The notes under the pieces were generated by a model, which worked only from the letters and a program-made list of their open reading frames with translations, was not told the origin of the DNA and made no database searches. Below, one piece after another: positions 35,292 through 44,183 of a DNA stretch of 64,000 nucleotides. The stretch is from Euryarchaeota archaeon UBA52 (lineage in GTDB: Archaea > Thermoplasmatota > Poseidoniia > Poseidoniales > Thalassarchaeaceae). The DNA lies in NCBI GenBank assembly GCA_002505455.1, contig DAVB01000055.1:31727-95726 (forward strand), in the 5' to 3' direction. Positions within the stretch are counted from its first letter, which is position 1; every line of letters starts with the position of its first letter. The position numbers and the translations under genes were made by a program.

Positions 35292-35888
35292 TCAATCATC
35301 ACCAAGAATAAGGGGAACTTCGATTTCAGAGCGTCCCTCACTTGGGATCGCACCAATGCGAATTATTTTCTGTCGAAGTTTGGCAAACCCGTCGATAAGT
35401 GCTTCAGGCCTTGGAGGGCAGCCTGGGATGTACACGTCAACTGGAATTACTGTATCAACACCCTCGAGAATATTGTAAGATTGGAAGTATGGCCCACCTG
35501 AGATAGCACATTCTCCCATGGCTATGCACCACTTGGGTTCAGGCATCTGCTCCCAGAGTCGGACGAGTGGATCGGCGAATTTCTTGCTGACTGGCCCGTT
35601 GACCAACAGTACGTCACACTGTCGTGGGCTTGAACGGAAGAAAACGCCGAAACGCTCAGCGTCGAATCGACTTGCTCCAGCAGCGGCCATCTCGAGAGCG
35701 CAGCATTTTATTCCAAGATGAAGAGGGAAGAGAGACTTTCTCTGTCCCCAATTGAAAAGTCGTCCTGCTAGGACTCCTATGACGTCCTTGATTCTTGATG
35801 CTTTGAGGGCCTCATCAGTTACATGGCCCACGGTATCCACCAGTATCCTGCTGTTGAAAACTGAGAAATTCTGATCTTCATCTGCCAT
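35292..35888 (-). CDS. nuoB: Complex I subunit B (NuoB, N2 cluster)
   Basis: A 198-residue subunit that binds the terminal [4Fe-4S] cluster N2. The ligands are the adjacent Cys62-Cys63 (KCCALEM), Cys127 (MGECAISGG) and Cys157 (IPGCPPRPEA). It passes electrons to quinone. A GAGGTGG site lies just upstream of the ATG. Confidence 0.96.
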   Translation of the reverse strand: MADEDQNFSVFNSRILVDTVGHVTDEALKASRIKDVIGVLAGRLFNWGQRKSLFPLHLGIKCCALEMAAAGASRFDAERFGVFFRSSPRQCDVLLVNGPVSKKFADPLVRLWEQMPEPKWCIAMGECAISGGPYFQSYNILEGVDTVIPVDVYIPGCPPRPEALIDGFAKLRQKIIRIGAIPSEGRSEIEVPLILGDD

Positions 35889-35899
35889 TCATTGCCACC

Positions 35900-36346
35900 T
35901 CAAATGTATATCCTGCCCCTCTTCCGGAAGACATGCCAGACCCCGAGACTCATGAGTAAGACGAAGACGGACATGGTGACTAGAGCGGCAATCACATCCG
36001 ATTGGGAAAGATTCGAATCGATGACAATGATGCCTCCGAACGCAAGGAACATGAATGCGATATCGAACACCAGGAAGATGATAGCGTACCAGTAATATTG
36101 GAAATGGAAGTTTATGTGTGCCTCGCCCAACGGCTCTGCTCCACATTCGTATGTCGATGTAGCTCGGGGGTAAAGTGAGTGATCTCGCTCATATCCCGGC
36201 AACAATATTGATCTTACTTTGGACCGATTATTCGGATCTTCTGTGGGTCTGAGGAAGTATGAAGCGATGAACGCACCGACTGGAAATCCGATGCCTACAA
36301 GCGTCATTATGCCGAACGCAAGATAGGCCTCCGTAACGGTATCCAT
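35900..36346 (-). CDS. nuoA: Complex I subunit A (NuoA)
   Basis: A 148-residue three-helix subunit from the ATG at 36346 (MDTVTEAYLAFGIM); an in-frame start 22 codons upstream is less likely. The loop TYECGAEPLGEAHINF holds the conserved Cys near the quinone channel, and FQYYWYAIIFLVFDIAFMF is helix 2 with its Asp/Glu. It is the first gene of the operon. GGTGGTG stands right before the ATG. Confidence 0.93.
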   Translation of the reverse strand: MDTVTEAYLAFGIMTLVGIGFPVGAFIASYFLRPTEDPNNRSKVRSILLPGYERDHSLYPRATSTYECGAEPLGEAHINFHFQYYWYAIIFLVFDIAFMFLAFGGIIVIDSNLSQSDVIAALVTMSVFVLLMSLGVWHVFRKRGRIYI

Positions 36347-36401
36347 CCGCACCACCACAGACCCACGGGGGGTCAACGAACCATCCCACCGGAAAATGCT
36401 C

Positions 36402-36408
36402 CATAAAC
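36402..36408 (-). promoter_or_regulatory. Candidate TATA element of the nuo operon
   Basis: The minus-strand sequence TTTATGG, within GGGTTTATGG, lies about 56 nt upstream of the nuoA ATG in the 84-nt gap after the surface-protein gene. The spacing would allow a transcript with a short leader. It is a single weak match, without a clear BRE. Confidence 0.22.
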
Positions 36409-36430
36409 CCATCCAATCAGATTGGGCTCA

Positions 36431-39112
36431 TCATACCCTACGATCTTCGCCAAGAGCTTCTAGAATACGCTCGCTCTCACGCCTTGAGCGAAGCGCGAGA
36501 ACGGCCACGGTCGCCACGCCTATTGCTATGAGTCCAATGACGATTATCTGCTCGGCGTCCTCCGAGAGGGCTAGGAAGCCGGCTGGGAGCTCCGTAGCCG
36601 TAATCAGATCCAATGGTTGCCCTGCTGCAGGTAGTCCCTTAGGCTGCACCACAATTGTAAATCTGTACTCATCGTCAGATATCAGATCAGCCGGCGGGAG
36701 TGTACTCACCTCAATCTCCATCGTCTGACCAGGCTCCAATTCAAAATCATCAGGTACGATATCAACGGACCAACCGCGTAGAGATTCGGTTGGGATGATG
36801 ACCACATCCTCGACAATATTGCCATGATTGGTTACGAAGAAGGAATATTCGCCCTTATCGGGATACGCTGTTGTCTGCTTAGTTGATTCTTCCATAGTCA
36901 GTCTAAGGTCATGAATGGTTCTGATTTCAACTGCTATGTCGATTGAAGATATTTCATTGGGATTCAGGGCGGAGTACGCATTGACCTTCATCAGCCCATT
37001 TAGCCCGTTAGCAGAGCCTTGCACCACTTCCATTCGGATATCGACTTGTATCCTATCTCCTGGTTGAACTGGAATTGGGGCAGTTATGGTGTTCCCCTGT
37101 ATGCTTATCGTCCTAATAACAAGAGCCTCGAGACCGGAGATATCGATTACAAGATCGTCACCAGCGGGATAGTCCCCGGTATTGTCCACGAAGAAGGAGA
37201 GTGTGGTTTCACCACCGGGTGGCAGTGTTACGTCAAGTTGTCCGGGTGTCAGGCCGGGATTTACGGGAGATATCTCGAATGTGTAGTTATAATTCGAGAC
37301 TGTCACTGTCACCGTCTCTTCTGCATCGGCATCTGCTCCGAAAACAGCAGCTCTGGCTAAGATTCTGGCTGAGTCTGCATTCTCCTCGCCTTCAACGTTG
37401 ACATCGAGGAAGAGGCTTCGAGATTGGCCTGGGCTGAGCTGTACTTGGCTGAGTCCGTTTCCATTCGAATCAGAATAGGATGCGTCCCATTGAGGGGAGT
37501 TGCATCCAGTCTGATCCCCGGGGTTACAAACTTGGAGTTTGATTGTATCTTCCACATTCCCTTCATTGGTAACAACGAATGGAAACCTTACAATCTGGTC
37601 TGTACGACCATTCTGCGCGGTTGATACGAAGTCTATCGTGACCTCATGTCTTTGATTTACATTCACGTTCAGAGCAACTGTGTCGAGGGTTTCTGAGCCG
37701 CCGCCGCCTGTAACCTTGAATACCACTTGAGTTGATCCTGCTAATGCATCGTCTGGAACTGAGATGACTGCGGTTGATGAGCCTTGATTTTGAGAAGTTT
37801 GAGCCGCATTGAGGCTGTGGGACGGGGGTGAGAACGAAATGCTCCATCCAGATGGTAGCGGTTCTGTTGCAAGAGTGAACGTATCAGCGCCATTTCCAGT
37901 ATTCTCGAGGTATATCGTCACCTGCGGCTGACTGCCGGGTTCTACATTCGATACAGACCCGGTATTGATGGAAATATCTCCAGAATGTATCTGTCCGACC
38001 TTTATCGTAACTGTAGCTTCACAGCCAACTGATGAGCCTGCCTTTGCCATTATTCTGATATCAACACTTGATCCGGATTCTACAGATGAGTCTGGCGTGA
38101 TATCAAATCCGAATGTGAAACTATCCCCGTTGTTGTTTGGCTCAGCGAGAAGTTTGCTTGTGGGGGAATCGAAAGAAACCCAACCGGATATGTCTTCGCC
38201 GCCCGCGCTTTGTGCTTGGACCGCAGCAGTCCAGGCAGTATTTCCCGTATTTGTGACTTCGATGTTGTTCGGGGAGCTTGTCTGACCGGGTTGCAAATTT
38301 GCAAATGACCAATCAAGTTCTTCGACACATGTTCTGATTTGAGGCACTACTCCTGTGAGCGTGAGGTTGTCCTCGGCCCCATTTGTTGGGTCATTGGTGA
38401 CCGTGGCTCTCAGTATGAAACAGTGCTCGCCGGCATCGGTCTCACTCTCATCATCCAGGGTGATTTGGAAGTCCACGTCTTCATTATCGCCTGAATTCAG
38501 ATTGACCGTGGCTGGGTCAACCGAAGCGGAAACAGTCTCATCATCAGAATCGCACCCGCTATCGTTCTCGACCGTAAGTTGTATGTTTGCCTGCTGATCT
38601 CCATTATTCTCAACATTGACGATCCAATCGATTGAGTCTCCTTCTAAGTCGTAATCTTTCTTCAGAGCGCCGGTAGTCAATACTACAGAATACAGGCCTC
38701 CATCCTCAGCGGTAGTAGTTACAGTTAGTGAATCGGATTGCGGTGGCGGCGTCGGCCCCGTTGCTTGGATTGTCAATGTCGTCTCGCAATCCCCTGATGC
38801 TGTGTCATCTACTTGCACCTCGAGATCTACAAGTTCGTCGCTGTTTGAATTGACGCTGCCCGTGGGGGAGTCGACGCTCGAGGTGAAACCATTGCACCCG
38901 GCCCCCTGTTGGGTCGAGAGTGTGTATGTCATGTCGTCATCTCCGTTGTTCCTTATCGTGATCTCATAAACCGCTGGATCACTTGTCGTTGCAGGCTTCT
39001 CTGTATCAGGGGTTGAGAGTTGTGGGTCTACATCCGCGGAGACGGTCGGGGCGATGGCCGCGATGAGCATGAGCGCCGCGACTACGGTGACGGAACGGGG
39101 CCTCATAGACAC
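36431..39112 (-). CDS. Exported surface protein with repeated NEW3/CARDB-like beta domains
   Basis: An 893-residue protein with a signal peptide (about 1-26, VVAALMLIAAIAPTVSA) and a C-terminal membrane helix (about 850-872) followed by a short basic cytosolic tail. Between them are at least six beta-sandwich repeats built on the theme N-x-GN/D-x2-D-T-x-L and P-x-G/D-S, for example VTNTGNTAWTAAV, LENTGNGADTFTL and VTNEGNVEDTIKL. These belong to the CARDB/NEW3 type found in archaeal cell-surface proteins. It is likely an S-layer-associated stalk. The stop lies 84 nt before nuoA and the genes are probably separate units. Confidence 0.75.
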   Translation of the reverse strand: MSMRPRSVTVVAALMLIAAIAPTVSADVDPQLSTPDTEKPATTSDPAVYEITIRNNGDDDMTYTLSTQQGAGCNGFTSSVDSPTGSVNSNSDELVDLEVQVDDTASGDCETTLTIQATGPTPPPQSDSLTVTTTAEDGGLYSVVLTTGALKKDYDLEGDSIDWIVNVENNGDQQANIQLTVENDSGCDSDDETVSASVDPATVNLNSGDNEDVDFQITLDDESETDAGEHCFILRATVTNDPTNGAEDNLTLTGVVPQIRTCVEELDWSFANLQPGQTSSPNNIEVTNTGNTAWTAAVQAQSAGGEDISGWVSFDSPTSKLLAEPNNNGDSFTFGFDITPDSSVESGSSVDIRIMAKAGSSVGCEATVTIKVGQIHSGDISINTGSVSNVEPGSQPQVTIYLENTGNGADTFTLATEPLPSGWSISFSPPSHSLNAAQTSQNQGSSTAVISVPDDALAGSTQVVFKVTGGGGSETLDTVALNVNVNQRHEVTIDFVSTAQNGRTDQIVRFPFVVTNEGNVEDTIKLQVCNPGDQTGCNSPQWDASYSDSNGNGLSQVQLSPGQSRSLFLDVNVEGEENADSARILARAAVFGADADAEETVTVTVSNYNYTFEISPVNPGLTPGQLDVTLPPGGETTLSFFVDNTGDYPAGDDLVIDISGLEALVIRTISIQGNTITAPIPVQPGDRIQVDIRMEVVQGSANGLNGLMKVNAYSALNPNEISSIDIAVEIRTIHDLRLTMEESTKQTTAYPDKGEYSFFVTNHGNIVEDVVIIPTESLRGWSVDIVPDDFELEPGQTMEIEVSTLPPADLISDDEYRFTIVVQPKGLPAAGQPLDLITATELPAGFLALSEDAEQIIVIGLIAIGVATVAVLALRSRRESERILEALGEDRRV

Positions 39113-39198
39113 TAATTGCCGGTCCTAACCTCTCTAAGGGCTTCGGCCTTCAGTGCGGTTCAAATCCCAAATTGCGCGTTAACCGGCAAATCCCGGAG

Positions 39199-42100
39199 TC
39201 ATCTCTTGGATAAGTCGATTATCGCCTTCGATTGAGGTGCGGACCAACCTGTGGATTGTAATTGCATTGAAACAGACTCCTCAGACTGCCCGGCATCTAT
39301 CGCGGCCTTTGCCCAATCAATTGCAGCAGCTCTGTCTTCTATCTCATCTTTTGAAAACAAGCTGCGTTTACTCTCAGCTGTTGGCCGAAGTCGCATGGTT
39401 GTAAACACGCCAATTGCAACCACAATAACAAGGCCGATGAGTATCAACGGCAGGGACAAGCCTGCCGAAGAGGAAGCGCGAACTTGGAGTGGTATCTCAT
39501 AGGATGAGCCTTCGATGGTTGAACCGCCCTGAAGATCGATAACAACTGGTCCTCTTGCCGTACCGGGGGTGATCTCAATTTCTATTGATCTGGATTCTCC
39601 AGGAGAAAGGGACAGAATCGTATCTTGAGCTATCGTATGGGACCACCCTGACGGTGCATCGACCTGGATCTTGCTGTTTATCGGCGAGTTGCCGAGATTC
39701 TCCACATCTAGGGTTATCTGTGCAGTATCTCCTGTGTTAATTATGGGCATATTGCCTTGAAACGACCATTGCATTTTGGATGTCTTCTTGACCAGAAGGG
39801 ATACTGTATCAATTGCCACCAACCCGCCATCTTCAAGTCTCAGAGTCAGTATGGCTTCTGATCCGCCCTGTTGTGTCTCTGGAATAGTTACAGAGCACCA
39901 GACTTTCGAAGATGTGCCTGGCTGTACGGTGCCGATAGGTGAACAGGGGGTAGACCAACCATCTTCCTGTGCAGTTAGTTCAGCAACTGGAGACCATGCC
40001 CCCAATCCTTGATTCGCTACGTCCCAAGAAAGATCGAACGGAGTGGTAACTGGAAGAGCGCCCAGGCCGAGCGGACTTGTTGATGTGGAGCCGTCTGCAG
40101 ACACTATCGATGAGAATGAAACGAGGGGCTGTGCACCCGAAGTTACGTCTATTGTTCGATTCCACAAGAAAGCATTGCCATCCTGAGTTAGGAATCTGAC
40201 TTTTACGAGTCCGCCGACTGCGCGTCCATTACCTTCGAGGATTAGATCCCATATCGAAGTGGAGGACTTGTCGATTGAGATAGTTTGAGTTGAAGAGGCA
40301 CTAGACCAGCCCCCTGGAAGGGATATTATCTGGGGCGTGAGCGTGATGTCTCGATTGCCCTCGTTCACAATTTGCACAGGGACCTCGTGTCGTTCGTCTG
40401 GTCTAACCTGTTCATCTATGCCATCTGAGTCTGGTGTTAACCTGATTTTATCTGTTGGAGTGACGATTAACGGTATGTCCTCTACCCATGTGTCAGTTGT
40501 TGTACGGGCAGAGATGGTTAGCTGGGCGCTCATCTGTGTTCCAGCGGTTACAACGACGGACGGTGGTTTGAGGGTGATATCAATTGAACGAGAATTCCCC
40601 TGTGTCAAAGTCCCGGTTGAACCGTGTGTTGAGTCCACAAACGTTCCGAGATTGTCGAGGGTCGCTCTCCACCCGGCAGGTGCCTCCAGGGCTAGGTCGT
40701 ACGTCTGTGGCCCGTTTCCTTCGTTTGTCAGCTGGAGGGAAGCGCTTGATGGTTCAAATGCGTCAACAGCCAGTGTGCCACCGGGGACCCTGAGTTCCAC
40801 GGCTGGGAATGAGGATACGGTCAATCTCAAGATGAGTTCGCTGGTAACGTCATTTACCTCGTCTATGCCTGTGATTATTACTCTGTATACACCTGGTTCA
40901 GGAGGATTTGGATGTGCTAAAGCGAATGATAGTTGCTTTTCCTCTGAAGCATTCAGGTCGACTTCGGTCTGGGAAAACGAACTGTACCACGGCACAGTGG
41001 CCCCATCTGACATCCTAACAACATTTGAAGCGGATATCGAGGCATTGGTGGGGAATAATGCTGTATTGGTGAGGGCTATCTGTAATGTTGTGGAACCGCT
41101 TGGAACCGTCATTACCGGATTGGGATTGTCTGTTTCAACCCGAATACCTGGCTCACTGACTTCTATTGGTATCGTGAACAGATTGTTTTGTTCTGATGAT
41201 TCTTCTACCTGATCGTTGGGATCGATTTCAATGGAAATTTGACGCGTCCCCGAAGCCGCTGGGGTCCACTGCCATTCCAACGGTACCGCTTCACCCGGAG
41301 CCATACTTATTGTTCTCACACCTAGGGGCTGTCCTGGAGAAGACGCAGAAATTGAAACGGAAGGAACTGATCCTGCGCCTAGATTCGCAATGGTTGCTCC
41401 AATGGTAACCGTCTCTCCCACCTGTGGAATTGGGGTTGAAAGTGTGAAGCTGTCTGCGTCAACTGCAGGATCAGGGGTCAGGTCGTTCACATTAACGCCC
41501 CTTAGTGCAATGGAATACGGCTGATACTGTCGTGCTCCTGCGTGATAGACATCGCTTACCCGTACAGTCCAGACGCCGAGTCCTGCCGATTCAACCAAGA
41601 CTGCCTCTACGTTATTTACGGAATCTGCCTGACCGCCGGTCACTGAATGGCCCTGGGAGAAGACATTCCCGAGATATGTGGATGTGCCTCCCGGGGATAT
41701 CACCTCGAGATCTAGATCGTTACGTAATTGATCCGAAGAAGAGGTAGATCCGGGGTAATCCGACCATGCGAGAACTACCTTTAACGGCTCACCGGCTCGA
41801 GTAACTTCGAAGGAATACTCATCGATTTCACCGCTTTTCAGCCTATGGCGGTCATCGACAAATATTCCAACATCGGATTCAGGAATCAAGCTGTTGGATA
41901 GATCTATTCTTCCCCACCCCTCAACGTTATTGGGAATGTTGGGCGTACCGACATCTTCTGCACCAAGGATGAGCATGGCTTTGATGAGCGATGCCTGCGG
42001 AGCGGGTCTCTGCGCGATTTCCATGAGGTATTCTCTGATCAAGATTGAGGCCCCGGCTGCTGCTGGAGTTGCCATTGATGTGCCACTAGATTCTTCATAC

Positions 42101-43575
42101 CACTGACCGAGATCATTGGATCCGCCTGATTCTTGTGCTTCGCAGGATCGAACGTACATGCCCGGAGCAATCACATCTGGTTTGATTCTGCCATCATCAG
42201 TTGGACCTTGGCTGCTGTATGGATACATTGCATCTGGGGACCCTCCATATCTATTCTGATGCGCCCCTACTGCGATTACATTCTTTGCTGTGGCTGGGGG
42301 GGAGATGCCGCTGCTGCCTTCGTTGCCGGCTGAGAAGAAGACGGACATTCCTTCGTATGTCCAATATTGATCCCATGTGCTAATCCGATCATCGGCATCC
42401 TCTGCTGATGTTGTATATGTGTTGTAACCGGATCCCGAGCCCCAGCTGTTGGTATGGAAACGTGCTCCGTTGTTGTATGCCTGGGAGAGCATGGTATCAA
42501 TTCCATAACTGTACAAACTGCCAGAGTCATCGTCCTCCATTGCCTGAAAGACGATTTCAGCTTCTGGAGCAACTCCGGCATACTGTCCCGAGCTTCTGTA
42601 GCCGGACCCCACAGCCGTACAAGCTACGTGGGTACCATGTCCGGAGCCATCTGCTGTGGAGCTATCGCCAGGGGTTACTGATGTTCTAGAAACAATCCTG
42701 GATCCGAAATCACCATGGTCATGGTCTATACCGGAGTCTCCGACAGCAATTCTCTGTCCTGAACCATCGAGTGTGGTTGAGAACCATGACTCTACATCTT
42801 CAGATTCAGTGTGATCTCTGACCTCATCGTTTGAGGGTACAAGTTGAGGCATTGGAGCGATCCATGCCACAGCAGGATTTTCAAGTACTGAGGCGATTGA
42901 TTCGTAGTCGATTGAACCCCATCTACGGCCGTTATCAACAATGCCGCTATCCATGAATCCCATCTGATCGAGAGTGTCAAGATTACCGATTCCAAGAGGC
43001 ATTGAGTCATCTGACCTACCATCTTCAAGGGTGTTCCACCCGAGTATCTCCACCTCGATAAGATCCTGTGTAGATTCAATTGAGGGGTGTACTAGCAAAC
43101 CTGTTGGGACTGCGTGAGATGCCGCTACTACGGGCAGAAGGGCTACCTGTTCGAGAGCCTTTTCATCGCCTTGGACTAAGTAACCGGATGGCGGAACGGC
43201 CGTTCTTATCTCTAAGCCCGGTATTTCCTCGATTGTAATTCTGGCATCCCACATACCAATCATATCGTCAATTAGAAGCATTACCAGATCTTGCCTTGGT
43301 TGGGTGAACTCGGATTGAATAGTCTGAGAGGGTATGAATCCGGCCAGAGTGTATATTCCAATGGGGGTGTCTGCAACCATTGATCGGCCTCTTTCTACGC
43401 CGACGAATGTGACTGGCTCAGAGATATCTGAAATCTTCGAAGGTCCGGAAAGATCGACTTGTCTGATTTGATGTTCATCGGAGAGGTTGTATTGATTATC
43501 GAAGTCAATCGACCCCCACATCATCGTCGTCAGAAGTGCCGCTATGAGCGCTGCGCCCCTCTTCTTCATATGCAT
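39199..43575 (-). CDS. Giant membrane-anchored subtilase (S8) with beta-domain stalk
   Basis: A 1458-residue exported serine protease. An N-terminal hydrophobic signal (about 5-22) is followed by a propeptide-like region. The peptidase domain has Asp280 (AVGDSGIDHDHGD), His313 (GHGTHVA), oxyanion Asn418 (SAGNEG) and Ser500 (GTSMATP), a complete triad. A P-domain-like segment (about 575-690) precedes CARDB and NEW3-like repeats to about 1380. One membrane helix (about 1390-1410) and a cytosolic tail of about 45 residues close it. It would degrade proteins outside the cell while staying attached. Nearby genes encode other surface proteins on the same strand. Confidence 0.9.
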   Translation of the reverse strand: MHMKKRGAALIAALLTTMMWGSIDFDNQYNLSDEHQIRQVDLSGPSKISDISEPVTFVGVERGRSMVADTPIGIYTLAGFIPSQTIQSEFTQPRQDLVMLLIDDMIGMWDARITIEEIPGLEIRTAVPPSGYLVQGDEKALEQVALLPVVAASHAVPTGLLVHPSIESTQDLIEVEILGWNTLEDGRSDDSMPLGIGNLDTLDQMGFMDSGIVDNGRRWGSIDYESIASVLENPAVAWIAPMPQLVPSNDEVRDHTESEDVESWFSTTLDGSGQRIAVGDSGIDHDHGDFGSRIVSRTSVTPGDSSTADGSGHGTHVACTAVGSGYRSSGQYAGVAPEAEIVFQAMEDDDSGSLYSYGIDTMLSQAYNNGARFHTNSWGSGSGYNTYTTSAEDADDRISTWDQYWTYEGMSVFFSAGNEGSSGISPPATAKNVIAVGAHQNRYGGSPDAMYPYSSQGPTDDGRIKPDVIAPGMYVRSCEAQESGGSNDLGQWYEESSGTSMATPAAAGASILIREYLMEIAQRPAPQASLIKAMLILGAEDVGTPNIPNNVEGWGRIDLSNSLIPESDVGIFVDDRHRLKSGEIDEYSFEVTRAGEPLKVVLAWSDYPGSTSSSDQLRNDLDLEVISPGGTSTYLGNVFSQGHSVTGGQADSVNNVEAVLVESAGLGVWTVRVSDVYHAGARQYQPYSIALRGVNVNDLTPDPAVDADSFTLSTPIPQVGETVTIGATIANLGAGSVPSVSISASSPGQPLGVRTISMAPGEAVPLEWQWTPAASGTRQISIEIDPNDQVEESSEQNNLFTIPIEVSEPGIRVETDNPNPVMTVPSGSTTLQIALTNTALFPTNASISASNVVRMSDGATVPWYSSFSQTEVDLNASEEKQLSFALAHPNPPEPGVYRVIITGIDEVNDVTSELILRLTVSSFPAVELRVPGGTLAVDAFEPSSASLQLTNEGNGPQTYDLALEAPAGWRATLDNLGTFVDSTHGSTGTLTQGNSRSIDITLKPPSVVVTAGTQMSAQLTISARTTTDTWVEDIPLIVTPTDKIRLTPDSDGIDEQVRPDERHEVPVQIVNEGNRDITLTPQIISLPGGWSSASSTQTISIDKSSTSIWDLILEGNGRAVGGLVKVRFLTQDGNAFLWNRTIDVTSGAQPLVSFSSIVSADGSTSTSPLGLGALPVTTPFDLSWDVANQGLGAWSPVAELTAQEDGWSTPCSPIGTVQPGTSSKVWCSVTIPETQQGGSEAILTLRLEDGGLVAIDTVSLLVKKTSKMQWSFQGNMPIINTGDTAQITLDVENLGNSPINSKIQVDAPSGWSHTIAQDTILSLSPGESRSIEIEITPGTARGPVVIDLQGGSTIEGSSYEIPLQVRASSSAGLSLPLILIGLVIVVAIGVFTTMRLRPTAESKRSLFSKDEIEDRAAAIDWAKAAIDAGQSEESVSMQLQSTGWSAPQSKAIIDLSKR

Positions 43576-43623
43576 TGAGGGCCTTCTGGCTCTCTATGAG
43601 CGTATGGGTAATCGGTTCAGAGT

Positions 43624-44181
43624 TCAGAAGATTGTGAACTCTCCGACGTTGATGTGATACTCAGAAGTCCATTGACCTACATCGTGGGTCCATCTCTCTG
43701 TCTTTCTATCCCCGTCGTACGCGTAGTATTCGAGATCTATCTCAATCGTGTAATTCTCCCATACAGAGGCGCCGTCAATGATGAGTTCCAGATCGTCATG
43801 GGCAATCGAAGTATGGGCGCCAAGTTGTTCCCATGAAAAATCGGTTCTTCCAATTTCAATACCGACATCGTCGACCATTCTTATTGACATCTCGATGTCT
43901 TCCATCGCCCTAGAACCTCGATTATCTAATTCAACCAATACAATATGGCCTCCCCCAGATTGACGATAAACGACGTCTGCAGTGACTCCATCGTAGGGAA
44001 TTACCCACAGGGAGCTACCCAGCAGAAGGAGTGTGACGATGAGTATTACTAGACTCGAGAATATCACTCTGGCCGGATGTACGCGCTCAAGGACTTCTTC
44101 GATGGACTCCAAGAGTTCATCGGCCAATTCTTCATCAGCATCTGTAGGCTCAAGATGGGAGAATCTTCGAGATTCGTCCAC
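43624..44181 (-). CDS. Single-pass membrane protein, extracellular beta domain
   Basis: A 185-residue protein I do not recognise. An acidic N-terminal segment (about 1-38) is followed by one membrane helix (about 40-62) and a hydrophilic beta-rich part with VLVELDNRGSRAMEDIEMSIRMVD, resembling a CARDB-like immunoglobulin fold. It starts 2 nt after the stop of the 1493-residue gene, so the two are probably translated together and may form one surface unit. Confidence 0.6.
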   Translation of the reverse strand: MDESRRFSHLEPTDADEELADELLESIEEVLERVHPARVIFSSLVILIVTLLLLGSSLWVIPYDGVTADVVYRQSGGGHIVLVELDNRGSRAMEDIEMSIRMVDDVGIEIGRTDFSWEQLGAHTSIAHDDLELIIDGASVWENYTIEIDLEYYAYDGDRKTERWTHDVGQWTSEYHINVGEFTIF

Positions 44182-44183
44182 GA

